Assembly: GCA_023678885.1 (NCBI GenBank)
Contig: CM042985.1
Coordinates: 32,868,379-32,932,378, forward strand
Source of the DNA: Pogostemon cablin
Taxonomy: Eukaryota; Streptophyta; Magnoliopsida; Lamiales; Lamiaceae
Direction of reading: 5' to 3'
DNA: 64,000 nt
Made by a program: the position numbers and the translations under genes. The stretch's first letter is position 1, and every line of letters starts with the position of its first letter. A model generated the notes under the pieces. That model was not told the DNA's origin, did not search any database, and was given only the letters and a program-made list of their open reading frames with translations. Positions 1 through 14,446 of this stretch are shown here, piece after piece.

Positions 1-671
1 CTCATAAAGAAATGAGTTTTTTATTCAATGGTTCGATCAAACAAAGAGATAATGACACTTTAGACGTCGAATCTATCTTGCATTATATATTGTTTATCCT
101 TTCTGAACTCATATGGAAAGGAGTTTTTGTTCAACGATTCGTTTAAATGAAATGATAATGAGTCTTTAGACGACGAATCTATCATGCATTATATGTCGTT
201 TATCCTTTCTTAACTCATAAGGAAACGAGTTATTTATTCAATGATTCGATTAAATGAAAAGATAATAAGTCTTTGAACATCAAATCTATCATGCATTATA
301 TGTTGTTTATCTTTTCTTAACTCATAAAGAAACGAGTTCTTTATTTAATGATTCGATTAAATGAATAGATAATGAATCTTAAGACGTCGAATCTATCATG
401 CATTATATATCATTTATCCTTTATTAACTCATAAAGAAGTGAGTTTTTTATTCAATGATTCGATTAAACGAAGTGATAATGAGTCTTTAGATGTCGAATC
501 TATCCTGCGTTATATGTTGTTTATCCTTTCTTAACTCATAAGGAAACGAGTTCTTTATTCAATGATTCGATTAAACGAAGAGATAATAAGTCTTCTAACG
601 TCGAATCTATCATGCATTATATGTTGTTTATCCTTTCTTAACTCATAAGGAAACATGTTCTTTATTCAATG

Positions 672-687
672 ATTCGTTTAAACGAAT
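672..687. repeat. Representative 16-bp palindrome of a satellite monomer
   Basis: ATTCGTTTAAACGAAT is its own reverse complement. It occurs in one recurring monomer type across both arrays; other monomers carry imperfect versions such as TTCGATTAAACGAA. A second dyad, AACTCAT-N6-ATGAGTT, recurs in monomers of the AAAGAAATGAGTT type. Function is unknown. This single entry stands for many copies. Confidence 0.8.
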
Positions 688-2889
688 AGATAATGAGTCT
701 TTAGACATCGAATCTATCATGCAATATATGTTGTTTATCCTTTCATAACTCATAAAGAAATGATTTCTTATTCAATGATTCGATTAAACGAAGAGATAAT
801 AAGTCTATGAACGTCGAATCTATCATGCATTATATGTTTATCTTTTCTTAACTCATAAAGAAATGAGTTTTTTATTCAATGGTTCAAACAAACAAAGAGA
901 TAATGACTCTTTAGTTGGCGAATCTATCATACATCATATATTGTTTATCCTTTCTTATCTCATAAGGAAAGGAGTTTTTATTCAATGATTCGTTTAAATT
1001 AAGTGATAATGAGTCTTTAGACGTCGAATCTATCATGCATTGTATGTTATTTATCCTTTCTTAACTCATAAGGAAACGAGTTCTTTATTCAATGATTCAA
1101 TTAAATGAATAGATAACAAGTCTTTAAATGTCGAATCTATCATGAATTATATGTTGTTTATCTTTTCTTAACTCAAAAAGAAATGAGTTCTTTATTCAAT
1201 GAATCGATTAAACAAAGAGATAATTACTTTTTAGACGTCAAATCTATCATGCATTATATATTGTTTATCCTTTCTTAACTCATAAGGAAAGGAGTTTTTT
1301 ATTCAATGATTCGTTTAAACGAAGTGATAATCAGTCTTTAGACGTCGAATCTATCATGCATTATATTGTTTATCCTTTCTTAACTCATAAGGAAACGAGT
1401 TCTTTATTCAATGATTCGAATAAATGAAGAGATAATAAGTCTTTAAATGTCGAATCTATCATGCATTATATGTTGTCTATCTTTTCTTAACTCATAAAGA
1501 ATTGAGTTCTTTATTCAATGATTCGATTAAACAAAGAGATAATGACTCTTTAGACGACGAATCTATCATGCATTATATATTGTTTAACCTTTCTTAACTC
1601 ATATGGAAAGGAGTTTTTTATTCAACGATTCGATTAAACGAAGTGATAATGAGTCTTTATTCGACGAATCTATTATGCATTATTTGTTGTTTATCCTTTC
1701 TTAACTCATAAGGAAATGAGTTCTTTATTCAATGATTCGATTAAATGAAAAGATAATAAGTCTTTAAACATCGAATCTATCATGCATTATATGTTGTTTA
1801 TCTTTTCTTAACTCATAAAGAAACGAGACTTTATTCAATAATTCGATTAAACAAAGAGATAATGAATCTTTAGACGTCGAATCTATCATGCATTATATAT
1901 TGTTTATCCTTTCTTAACTCATAAGGAAACGTGTTCTTTATTCAATGATTCGATTAAATGAAGAGATAGTAAGTCTTTAAACATCGAATCTATCATGCAT
2001 TATATGTTGTTTATCTTTTCTTAACTCATGAAGAAATGAGTTCTTTATTCAATGATTCGATTAAACAAAGAGATAATGACTCTTTAGACGTCGAATCTAT
2101 CATGCATTATATATTGTTTATCCTTTCTTAACTCATTTGGAAATGAGTTTTTTATTCAATGATTTGATTAAATGAAGTGATATTGAGTCCTTAGACTCGA
2201 ATCTATCATTCATTATATGTTGTTTATCCTTTCTTAACTCATAAGGAAACTAGTTCTTTATTCAATGATTCGATTAAACGAAGAGATAATAAGTCTTCTA
2301 ACGTTGAATCTATCATGCATTATATGTTGTTTATCCTTTCTTAACTCATAAGGAAACATGTTCTTTATTCAATGATTCGATTAAATGAAGAGATAATAAG
2401 TCTTTAAACGTCGAATCTATCATGCATTATATATTGTTTATCCTTCCTCAACTCATAAAGAAATGAGTTTTTTATTCAATGATTATATTAAACGATGTGA
2501 TAATGAGTCTTTAGATGTCGAATCTATCATGCACTATATGTTGTTTATCCTTTCTTAACTCATAAGAAAACAATTTTTTATCCATTGATTCGATTAAACG
2601 AATAGATAATAAGTCTTCTTACGTCGAATCTATCATGCATTATATGTTGTTTATCCTTTCTTAACTCATAAGGAAACATGTTCTTTATTCAATGATTCGT
2701 TTAAACGAATAGATAATGAGTCTTTAGACATCGAATCTATCATGCAATATATGTTGTTTATCCTTTCTTAACTCATAAAGAAATGATTTCTTTATTCAAT
2801 GATTCGATTAAACGAAGAGATAATAAGTCTATGAACATCGAATCTATCATGCATTATATGTTGTTTATCTTTTATTAACTCATAAAGAA

Positions 2890-2928
2890 ATGAGTTAAGA
2901 AAAGATAACAAGTCTTTTCTTAACTCAT
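2890..2928. repeat. Perfect 15-bp hairpin inside the satellite
   Basis: ATGAGTTAAGAAAAG (2890-2904) is followed by a 9-nt loop and then its exact reverse complement CTTTTCTTAACTCAT (2914-2928). One arm is the normal forward satellite block TTTTCTTAACTCAT; the other is the same block on the opposite strand. The ordinary monomer is interrupted here, so this is a small inverted insertion or foldback scar, not normal monomer sequence. Confidence 0.85.
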
Positions 2929-5900
2929 TATATGTTGTTTATCTTTTCTTAACTCATAAAGAAATGATTTCTTTATTCAATGATTCGATTAAATGAATAG
3001 ATAACAAGTCTTCTTACGTCGAATCTATCATGCATTATATGTTGTTTATCCTTTCTTAACTCTTAAGGAAACATGTTCTTTATTCAATGATTCGATTAAA
3101 CAAAGTGATAATGAGTCTTTAGACATCGAATCTATAATGCATTATATGTTGTTTATCCTTTCATAACTCATAAAGAAACGAGTTCTTTATTCAGTGATAC
3201 GATTAAACAATGAGATAATAAGTCTTTGAACGTCAAATCTATCATGCAGTATATATTGTTATCTTTTCTTAACTCATAAAGAAATGATTTTTTATTTAAT
3301 GATTCGATTAAACAAAGAGATAATTACTCTTTAGACATCGAATCTATCATGCATTATATATTGTTTATCCTTTCTTAACTCATATGGAAAGGAATTTTTT
3401 GTTCAACGATTCGTTTAAATGAAGTGATAATGAGTCTTTAGATGACGAATCTATCATGCATTATATGTCGTTTATCCTTTCTTAACTCATAAGGAAACAA
3501 GTTCTTTATTCAATGATTTGATTAAATGAAGAGATAATAAGTCTTTAAACATCGAATCTATCTTGCATTATATGTTGTTTATCCTTTCTTAACTCATAAA
3601 GAAAATGAACGTCGAATCTATCATGCATTATATGTTGTTTATCTTTTCTTAACTCATAAAGAAATGAGTTCTTTATTCAATGAATCGATTAAACAGAGAG
3701 ATAATTACTCTTTAGACGTCGAATTTATCATGCATTATATATTGTTTATCCTTTCTTAACTCATAAGGAAAGGAGTTTTTTATTCAATGATTCGTTTAAA
3801 CGAAGTAATAATGAGTCTTTAGACGTCGAATCTATCATGCATTATATTATTTATCCTTTCTTAACTAATAAGGAAACGAGTTCTTTATTCAATGATTCGA
3901 TTAAATGAAGAGATAATAAGTCTTTAAACATCGAATCTATCATGCATTATATGTTGTTTATCTTTTCTTAACTAATAAAGAAATGAGTTCTTTATTCAAT
4001 GATTCGATTAAACAAAGGGATAATGACTCTTTAGACGTCGAATCTATCATGCATTATATATTGTTTATCCTTCCTTAACTCATACGGAAAGGAGTTTTTT
4101 ATTCAACGATTCGATTAAACGAAGTGATAATGAGTCTTTATACGATGAATCTATCATGCATTATTTGTTGTTTTCTTAACTCATAAGGAAACGAGTTCTT
4201 TATTCAATGATTCGATTAAATGAAGAGATAATAAGTCTCCTTACGTCGAATCTATCAAGCATTATATGTTGTTTATCCTTTCTTAACTCATATAGAAATG
4301 AGTTCTTTATTCAATGATTCGATTAAACAAAGAGATAATAAGTCTTTGAACGTCGAATATATCATTCATTATATGTTGTTTATCCTTTCTTAACTCATAA
4401 AGAAACGAGTTCTTTATTTAATGATTCGATTAAACAATGAGATAATGAATCTTAAGACGTCGAATCTATCATGCATTATATATTATTTATCCTTTCTTAA
4501 CTCATAAAGAAGTGAGTTTTTTATTCAATGATTCGATTAAACGAAGTGATAATTAGTCTTTAGACGTCGAATCTATCATGCATTATATGTTGTTTATCCT
4601 TTCTTAACTCATAAAGAAATGAATTCTTTATTCAATGATTCTATTAAACAAAGAGATAATACGTCTTCTAACGTCGAATCTATCATGCATTATATGTTGT
4701 CTATCCTTTCTTAACTCATAAGGAAACATGCTTTTTATTCAATGATTCATTTAAACGAATAGATAATGTGTCTTTAGACATCGAATCTATCATGCAATAT
4801 ATGTTGTTTATCCTTTCTTAACTCATAAAGAAAATGAACATCGAATCTATCATGCATTATATGTTGTTTATCTTTTCTTAACTCATAAAGAGATGAGTTT
4901 TTTATTCAATGGTTCGATCAAACAAAGAGATAATGACTCTTTAGACGGCGAATCTATCATACATTATATATTGTTTATCCTTTCTTATCTCATAAGGAAA
5001 GGAGTTTTTTATTCAATGATTCGTCTAAATTAAGTGATAATGAGTCTTTAGACGTCGAATCTATCATGCATTATATTATTTATCCTTTCTTAATTCATAA
5101 GGAAACGAGTTCTTTATTCAATGATTCGATTAAATGAAGAGATAATAAGTCTTTAAACATCGAATCTATCATGCATTATATGTTGTTTATCTTTTCTTAA
5201 CTAATAAAGAAATGAGTTCTTTATTCAATGATTCGATTAAACAAAGGGATAACGACTCTTTAGACGTCGAATCTATCATGCATTATATATTATTTATCCT
5301 TTCTTAACTCATACGGAAAGAAGTTTTTTATTCAACGATTCGATTAAACGAAGTGATAATGAGTCTTTATACGATGAATCTATCATGCATTATTTGTTGT
5401 TTATCCTTTCTTAACTCAAAAGGAAACGAGTTCTTTATTCAATGGTTCGATTAAATGAAGAGATAATAAGTTTTCTTACGTCGAATCTATCAAGCATTAT
5501 ATATTGTTTATCCTTTCTTAACTCATAAAGAAATGAGTTCTTTATTCAATGATTCGATTAAACAAAGAGATAATAAGTCTTTGAACGTCGAATATATCAT
5601 TCATTATATGTTGTTTATCCTTTCTTAACTCATAAAGAAACGATTTCTTTATTCAATGATTCGATTAAACAAAGAGATAATGAGTCTTTAGACATCGAAT
5701 CTATCATGCATTATATGTTGTTATCTTTTCTTAACTCATAAGGAAACATGTTCTTTATTCAATGATTCGATTAAATGAAGGGATAACAAGTCTTTAAACG
5801 TCGAATCTATCATGCATTATATGTTGTTTATCCTTTCTCAACTCATAAAGAAATGAGTTTTTTATTCAATGATTCGATTAAACAATGTGATAATGAGTCT

Positions 5901-8900
5901 TTAGATGTCGAAACTATCATATACTATATGTTGTTTATCCTTTCTTAACTCATAAGGAAACGAGTTCTTTATTCAATGATTCGATTAAATGAAGAGATAA
6001 TAAGTCTTTAAACATCGAATCTGTCATGCATTATATGTTGTTTATCTTTTCTTAACTAATAAAGAAATGAGTTCTTTATTCAATGATTCGATTAAACAAA
6101 GGGATAATGACTCTTTAGACGTTGAATCTATCATGCATTATATATTGTTTATCCTTTCTTAACTCATACAGAAAGGAGTTTTTTATTCAACGATTCGATT
6201 AAACGAAGTGATAATGAGTCTTTATACGATGAATCTATCATGCATTATTTGTTGTTTATCCTTTCTTAACTCATAAGAAAACGAGTTCTTTATTCAATGA
6301 TTCGATTAAATGAAGAGATAATAAGTCTTCTTACGTCGAATCTATCAAGCATTATATGTTGTTTATCCTTTCTTAACTCATAAAGAAATGAGTTCTTTAT
6401 TCAATGATTCGATTAAACAAAGAGATAATAAGTCTTTGAACGTCAAATATATCATTCATTATATGTTGTTTATCCTTTCTTAACTCATAAAGAAACGAGT
6501 TTTTTATTCAATGATTCGATTAAACAATGTGATAATGAGTCTTTAGATGTCGAAACTATCATACACTATATGTTGTTTATCCTTTCTTAACTCATAAGGA
6601 AACGAGTTCTTTATTCAATGATTCGATTAAATGAAGAGATAATAAGTCTTTAAACATCGAATCTGTCATGCATTATATGTTGTTTATCTTTTCTTAACTA
6701 ATAAAGAAATGAGTTCTTTATTCAATGATTCGATTAAACAAAGGGATAATGACTCTTTAGACGTTGAATCTATCATGCATTATATATTGTTTATCCTTTC
6801 TTAACTCATACAGAAAGGAGTTTTTTATTCAACGATTCGATTAAACGAAGTGATAATGAGTCTTTATACGATGAATCTATCATGCATTATATGTTGTTTA
6901 TCCTTTCTTAATTCATAAGGAAACGAGTTCTTTATTCAATGATTCGATTAAATGAAGAGATAATAAGTCTTCTTACGTCGAATCTATCAAGCATTATATG
7001 TTGTTTATCCTTTCTTAACTCATAAAGAAATGAGTTCTTTATTCAATGATTCGATTAAACAAAGAGATAATAAGTCTTTGAACGTCGAATATATCATTCA
7101 TTATATATTATTTATCCTTTCTTAACTCATAAAGAAGTGAGTTTTTTATTCAATGATTCGATTAAACGAAGTGATAATTAGTCTTTAGACGTCGAATCTA
7201 TCATGCATTATATGTTGTTTATCCTTTCTTAACTCATAAAGAAACGAATTCTTTATTCAATGATTCTATTAAACGAAGAGATAATAAGTCTTCTAACGTC
7301 GAATCTATCATGCATTATATGTTGTTTATCCTTTCTTAACTCATAAGGAAACATGCTCTTTATTCAATGATTCGTTTAAACGAATAGATAATGTGTCTTT
7401 AGACATCGAATCTATCATGCAATATATGTTGTTTATCCTTTCTTAACTCATAAAGAAAATGAACGTCGAATCTATCATGCATTATATGTTGTTTATCTTT
7501 TCTTAACTCATAAAGAGATGAGTTTTTTATTCAATGGTTCGATCAAACAAAGAGATAATGACTCTTTAGACGGCGAATCTATCATACATTATATATTGTT
7601 TATCCTTTCTTATCTCATAAGGAAAGGAGTTTTTTATTCAATGATTCGTTTAAACTATGTGATAATGAGTCTTTAGACGTCGAATCTATCATGCATTGTA
7701 TGTTGTTTATCTTTTCTTAACTCATAAGGAAACGAGTTCTTTATTCAATGATTCGATTAAATGAATAGATAACAAATCTTTAAACGTCGAATCTATCATG
7801 AATTATATGTTGTTTATCTTTTCTTAACTCAAAAAGAAATGAGTTCTTTATTCAATGAATCGATTAAACAAAGAGATAATTACTCTTTAGACGTCGAATT
7901 TATCATGCATTATATATTGTTTATCCTTTCTTAACTCATAAGGAAAGGAGTTTTTTATTCAATGATTCGTTTAAACGAAGTGATAATGAGTCTTTAGACG
8001 TCGAATCTATCATGCATTATATTATTTATCCTTTCTTAACTCATAAGGAAACGAGTTCTTTATTCAATGATTCGATTAAATGAAGAAATAATAAGTCTTT
8101 AAACATCGAATCTATCATGCATTAAATGTTGTTTATCTTTTCTTAACTAATAAAGAAATGAGTTCTTTATTCAATGATTCGATTAAACAAAAGGATAATG
8201 ACTCTTTAGACGTCGAATCTATCATGCATTATATATTGTTTATCCTTTCTTAACTCATACGGAAAGAAGGTTTTTATTCAACGATTCGATTAAACGAAGT
8301 GATAATGAGTCTTTATACGATGAATCTATCATGCATTATTTGTTGTTTATCCTTTCTTAACTCATAAGGAAACGAGTTCTTTATTCAATGATTCGATTAA
8401 ATGAAGAGATAATAAGTCTTCTTACGTCGAATCTATCAAGCATTATATGTTGTTTATCCTTTCTTAACTCATAAAGAAATGAGTTCTTTATTCAATGATT
8501 CGATTAAACAAAGAGATAATAAGTCTTTGAACGTCGAATATATCATTCATTATATATTATTTATCCTTTCTTAACTCATAAAGAAGTGAGTTTTTTATTC
8601 AATGATTCGATTAAACGAAGTGATAATTAGTCTTTAGACGTCGAATCTATCATGCATTATATGTTGTTTATCCTTTCTTAACTCATAAAGAAACGAATTC
8701 TTTATTCAATGATTCTATTAAATGAAGAGATAATAAGTCTTCTAACGTCGAATCTATCATGCATTATATGTTGTTTATCCTTTCTTAACTCATAAGGAAA
8801 CATGCTCTTTATTCAATGATTCGTTTAAACGAATAGATAATGTGTCTTTAGACATCGAATCTATCATGCAATATATGTTGTTTATCCTTTCTTAACTCAT

Positions 8901-11900
8901 AAAGAAAATGAACGTCGAATCTATCATGCATTATATGTTGTTTATCTTTTCTTAACTCATAAAGAGATGAGTTTTTTATTCAATGGTTCGATCAAACAAA
9001 GAGATAATGACTCTTTAGACGGCGAATCTATCATACATTATATATTGTTTATCCTTTCTTATCTCATAAGGAAAGGAGTTTTTTATTCAATGATTCGTTT
9101 AAACTATGTGATAATGAGTCTTTAGACGTCGAATCTATCATGCATTGTATGTTGTTTATCCTTTCTTAACTCATAAGGAAACGAGTTTTTTATTCAATGA
9201 TTCGATTAAATGAATAGATAACAAATCTTTAAACGTCGAATCTATCATGAATTATATGTTGTTTATCTTTTCTTAACTCAAAAAGAAATGAGTTCTTTAT
9301 TCAATGAATCGATTAAACAAAGAGATAATTACTCTTTAGACGTCGAATTTATCATGCATTATATATTGTTTATCCTTTCTTAACTCATAAGGAAAGGAGT
9401 TTTTTATTCAATGATTCGTTTAAACGAAGTGATAATGAGTCTTTAGACGTCGAATCTATCATGCATTATATTATTTATCCTTTCTTAACTCATAAGGAAA
9501 CGAGTTCTTTATTCAATGATTCGATTAAATGAAGAAATAATAAGTCTTTAAACATCGAATCTATCATGCATTAAATGTTGTTTATCTTTTCTTAACTAAT
9601 AAAGAAATGAGTTCTTTATTCAATGATTCGATTAAACAAAAGGATAATGACTCTTTAGACGTCGAATCTATCATGCATTATATATTGTTTATCCTTTCTT
9701 AACTCATACGGAAAGAAGTTTTTTATTCAACGATTCGATTAAACGAAGTGATAATGAGTCTTTATACGATGAATCTATCATGCATTATTTGTTGTTTATC
9801 CTTTCTTAACTCATAAGGAAACGAGTTCTTTATTCAATGATTCGATTAAATGAAGAGATAATAAGTCTTCTTACGTCGAATCTATCAAGCATTATATGTT
9901 GTTTATCCTTTCTTAACTCATAAAGAAATGAGTTCTTTATTCAATGATTCGATTAAACAAAGAGATAATAAGTCTTTGAACGTCGAATATATCATTCATT
10001 ATATATTATTTATCCTTTCTTAACTCATAAAGAAGTGAGTTTTTTATTCAATGATTCGATTAAACGAAGTGATAATTAGTCTTTAGACGTCGAATCTATC
10101 ATGCATTATATGTTGTTTATCCTTTCTTAACTCATAAAGAAACGAATTCTTTATTCAATGATTCTATTAAACGAAGAGATAATAAGTCTTCTAACGTCGA
10201 ATCTATCATGCATTATATGTTGTTTATCCTTTCTTAACTCATAAGGAAACATGCTCTTTATTCAATGATTCGTTTAAACGAATAGATAATGTGTCTTTAG
10301 ACATCGAATCTATCATGCAATATATGTTGTTTATCCTTTCTTAACTCATAAAGAAAATGAACGTCGAATCTATCATGCATTATATGTTGTTTATCTTTTC
10401 TTAACTCATAAAGAGATGAGTTTTTTATTCAATGGTTCGATCAAACAAAGAGATAATGACTCTTTAGACGGCGAATCTATCATACATTATATATTGTTTA
10501 TCCTTTCTTATCTCATAAGGAAAGGAGTTTTTTATTCAATGATTCGTTTAAACTATGTGATAATGAGTCTTTAGACGTCGAATCTATCATGCATTGTATG
10601 TTGTTTATCCTTTCTTAACTCATAAGGAAACGAGTTCTTTATTCAATGATTCGATTAAATGAATAGATAACAAATCTTTAAACGTCGAATCTATCATGAA
10701 TTATATGTTGTTTATCTTTTCTTAACTCAAAAAGAAATGAGTTCTTTATTCAATGAATCGATTAAACAAAGAGATAATTACTCTTTAGACGTCGAAATTA
10801 TCATGCATTATATATTGTTTATCCTTTCTTAACTCATAAGGAAAGGAGTTTTTTATTCAATGATTCGTTTAAACGAAGTGATAATGAGTCTTTAGACGTC
10901 GAATCTATCATGCATTATATTATTTATCCTTTCTTAACTCATAAGGAAACGAGTTCTTTATTCAATGATTCGATTAAATGAAGAAATAATAAGTCTTTAA
11001 ACATCGAATCTATCATGCATTATATGTTGTTTATCTTTTCTTAACTAATAAAGAAATGAGTTCTTCATTCAATGATTCGATTAAACAAAAGGATAATGAC
11101 TCTTTAGACGTCGAATCTATCATGCATTATATATTGTTTATCATTTCTTAACTCATACGGAAAGAAGTTTTTTATTCAACGATTCGATTAAACGAAGTGA
11201 TAATGAGTCTTTATACGATGAATCTATCATGCATTATTTGTTGTTTATCCTTTCTTAACTCATAAGGAAACGAGTTCTTTATTCAATGATTCGATTAAAT
11301 GAAGAGATAATAAGTCTTCTTACGTCGAATCTATCAAGCATTATATGTTGTTTATCCTTTCTTAACTCATAAAGAAATGAGTTCTTTATTCAATGATTCG
11401 ATTAAACAAAGAGATAATAAGTCTTTGAACGTCGAATATATCATTCATTATATGTTGTTTATCCTTTCTTAACTCATAAAGAAACGAGTTCTTTATTTAA
11501 TGATTCGATTAAACAATGAGATAATGAATCTTAAGACGTCGAATCTATCATACATTATATATTATTTATCCTTTCTTAACTCATAAAGAAGTGAGTTTTT
11601 TATTCAATGATTCGATTAAACGAAGTGATAATTAGTCTTTATACGTCGAATCTATCATGCATTATATGTTGTTTATCCTTTCTTAACTCATAAAGAAATG
11701 AATTCTTTATTCAATGATTCTATTAAACGAAGAGATAATAAGTCTTCTAACGTCGAATCTATCATGCATTATATGTTGTTTATCCTTTCTTAACTCATAA
11801 GGAAACATGCTCTTTATTCAATGATTCGTTTAAACGAATAGATAATGTGTATTTAGACATCGAATCTATCATGCAATATATGTTGTTTATCCTTTCTTAA

Positions 11901-13606
11901 CTCATAAAGAAAATGAACGTCGAATCTATTATGCATTATATGTTGTTTATCTTTTCTTAACTCATAAAGAGATGAGTTTTTTATTCAATGGTTCGATCAA
12001 ACAAAGAGATAATGACTCTTTAGACGGCGAATCTATCATACATTATATATTGTTTATCCTTTCTTATCTCATAAGGAAAGGAGTTTTTTATTCAATGATT
12101 CGTTTAAACTATGTGATAATGAGTCTTTAGACGTCGAATCTATCATGCATTATATGTTGTTTATCCTTTCTTAACTCATAAGGAAACGAGTTCTTTATTC
12201 AATGATTCGATTAAATGAATAGATAACAAATCTTTAAACGTCGAATCTATCATGAATTATATGTTGTTTATCTTTTCTTAACTCAAAAAGAAATGAGTTC
12301 TTTATTCAATGAATCGATTAAACAAAGAGATAATTACTCTTTAGACGTCGAATTTATCATGCATTATATATTGTTTATCCTTTCTTAACTCATAAGGAAA
12401 GGAGTTTTTTATTCAATGATTCGTTTAAACGAAGTGATAATGAGTCTTTAGACGTCGAATCTATCATGCATTATATTATTTATCCTTTCTTAACTCATAA
12501 GGAAACGAGTTCTTTATTCAATGATTCGATTAAATGAAGAAATAATAAGTCTTTAAACATCGAATCTATCATGCATTACATGTTGTTTATCTTTTCTTAA
12601 CTAATAAAGAAATGAGTTCTTTATTCAATGATTCGATTAAATAAAAGGATAATGACTCTTTAGATGTCGAATCTATCATGCATTATATATTGTTTATCCT
12701 TTCTTAACTCATACGGAAAGAAGTTTTTTATTCAACGATTCGATTAAACGAAGTGATAATGAGTCTTATACGATGAATCTATCATGCATTATTTGTTGTT
12801 TATCCTTTCTTAACTCATAAGGAAACGAGTTCTTTATTCAATGATTCGATTAAATGAAGAGATAATAAGTCTTCTTACGTCGAATCTATCAAGCATTATA
12901 TGTTGTCTATCCTTTCTTAACTCATAAAGAAATGAGTTCTTTATTCAATGATTCGATTAAACAAAGAGATAATAAGTCTTTGAACGTCGAATATATCATT
13001 CATTATATATTATTTATCCTTTCTTAACTCATAAAGAAGTGAGTTTTTTATTCAATGATTCGATTAAACGAAGTGATAATTAGTCTTTAGACGTCGAATC
13101 TATCATGCATTATATGTTGTTTATCCTTTCTTAACTCATAAAGAAACGAATTCTTTATTCAATGATTCTATTAAACGAAGAGATAATAAGTCTTCTAACG
13201 TCGAATCTATCATGCATTATATGTTGTTTATCCTTTCTTAACTCATAAGGAAACATGCTCTTTATTCAATGATTCGTTTAAACGAATAGATAATGTGTCT
13301 TTAGACATCGAATCTATCATGCAATATATGTTGTTTATCCTTTCTTAACTCATAAAGAAAATGAACGTCGAATCTATCATGCATTATATGTTGTTTATCT
13401 TTTCATAACTCATAAAGAGATGAGTTTTTTATTCAATGGTTCGATCAAACAAAGAGATAATGACTCTTTAGACGGCGAATCTATCATACATTATATATTG
13501 TTTATCCTTTCTTATCTCATAAGGAAAGGAGTTTTTTATTCAATGATTCGTTTAAACTATGTGATAATGAGTCTTTAGACGTCGAATCTATCATGCATTG
13601 TATGTT

Positions 13607-13634
13607 GTTTATCCTTTCTTGTTTATCCTTTCTT
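13607..13634 (+). repeat. 14-bp microduplication in satellite, first copy
   Basis: GTTTATCCTTTCTT repeated directly (13607-13620 and 13621-13634), lengthening this HOR unit from 1449 to 1463 bp. I saw it nowhere else except 28400-28427. Confidence 0.9.
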
Positions 13635-14249
13635 AACTCATAAGGAAACGAGTTCTTTATTCAATGATTCGATTAAATGAATAGATAACAAATCTTTAAA
13701 CGTCGAATCTATCATGAATTATATGTTGTTTATCTTTTCTTAACTCAAAAAGAAATGAGTTCTTTATTCAATGAATCGATTAAACAAAGAGATAATTACT
13801 CTTTAGACGTCGAATTTATCATGCATTATATATTGTTTATCCTTTCTTAACTCATAAGGAAAGGAGTTTTTTATTCAATGATTCGTTTAAACGAAGTGAT
13901 AATGAGTCTTTAGACGTCGAATCTATCATGCATTATATTATTTATCCTTTCTTAACTCATAAGGAAACGAGTTCTTTATTCAATGATTCGATTAAATGAA
14001 GAAATAATAAGTCTTTAAACATCGAATCTATCATGCATTATATGTTGTTTATCTTTTCTTAACTAATAAAGAAATGAGTTCTTTATTCAATGATTCGATT
14101 AAACAAAAGGATAATGACTCTTTAGACGTCGAATCTATCATGCATTATATATTGTTTATCCTTTCTTAACTCATACGGAAAGAAGTTTTTTATTCAACGA
14201 TTCGATTAAACGAAGTGATAATGAGTCTTTATACGATGAATCTATCATG

Positions 14250-14254
14250 CATTA
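14250..14254. repeat. Target site duplication, left of element A
   Basis: CATTA directly before the LTR; the same five bases follow the 3' LTR at 24470. Joining the flanks recreates ATGCATTATTTGTTG, exactly the sequence of uninterrupted paralogous satellite sites such as 8331 and 9781. Five bp is the usual Ty3/gypsy length. Confidence 0.85.
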
Positions 14255-14446
14255 TATAATATCTTAGCCTAACTAGATTATTTTTTTTAGAAAGCCCAAA
14301 ACCTATTTATTTATTTTTGGCCCAAGTTGACCTAGATTTGTTTTTAGAGCCCAAAACCTATTTATTTATTTATTTGGCCCAAGTCCAGCCCACTTAAATG
14401 GCATAACATGGAAATAAGCCCAGCCCATTCTAATAGCCTCAACACA

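Larger units (their letters stand above)
1..14254 (+). repeat. Satellite array 1, 107-bp monomer, forward
   Basis: Head-to-tail tandem array with a period of 107 bp, measured between equivalent bases at 542 and 649. Each monomer contains recognisable blocks: TTTATCCTTTCTTAACTCAT, then a TTATTCAATGATTCG block, then GATAAT, then CGAATCTATCATGCATTATA. About 133 monomers by length. Monomers vary at fixed positions (for example AAGGAAACGAG, AAAGAAATGAG, AAGGAAAGGAG) and these variants recur in order, so the array has higher-order structure. The first 6 kb is less regular than the rest. The period is not a multiple of three and frames close quickly, so it is non-coding. The array is cut at its right end by retroelement A. 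I do not recognise the family by name; a centromeric or pericentromeric location is inference. Confidence 0.95.
6885..14254 (+). repeat. Higher-order repeat block, about 1449-bp unit
   Basis: A marker variant (TATACGATGAATC followed by the CATTA site) occurs with its CATTA at 6885, 8334, 9783, 11232, 12787 and 14250. Spacings are 1449, 1449, 1449, 1555 and 1463 bp. The 1449-bp unit equals 13 full monomers plus one shortened monomer of about 58 bp. The 1555-bp unit has one extra monomer (near 11450-11560, with TTTATTTAATG and AATCTTAAGACG). The 1463-bp unit carries a 14-bp microduplication at 13607-13634. Units are nearly identical to each other, which indicates recent homogenisation. Confidence 0.88.

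Noticed and set aside
1..14254. CRISPR-like array of regular repeats
   Set aside because: Repeats are directly adjacent with no unique spacers, the unit is 107 bp, and the surroundings are a plant retrotransposon; this is satellite DNA.
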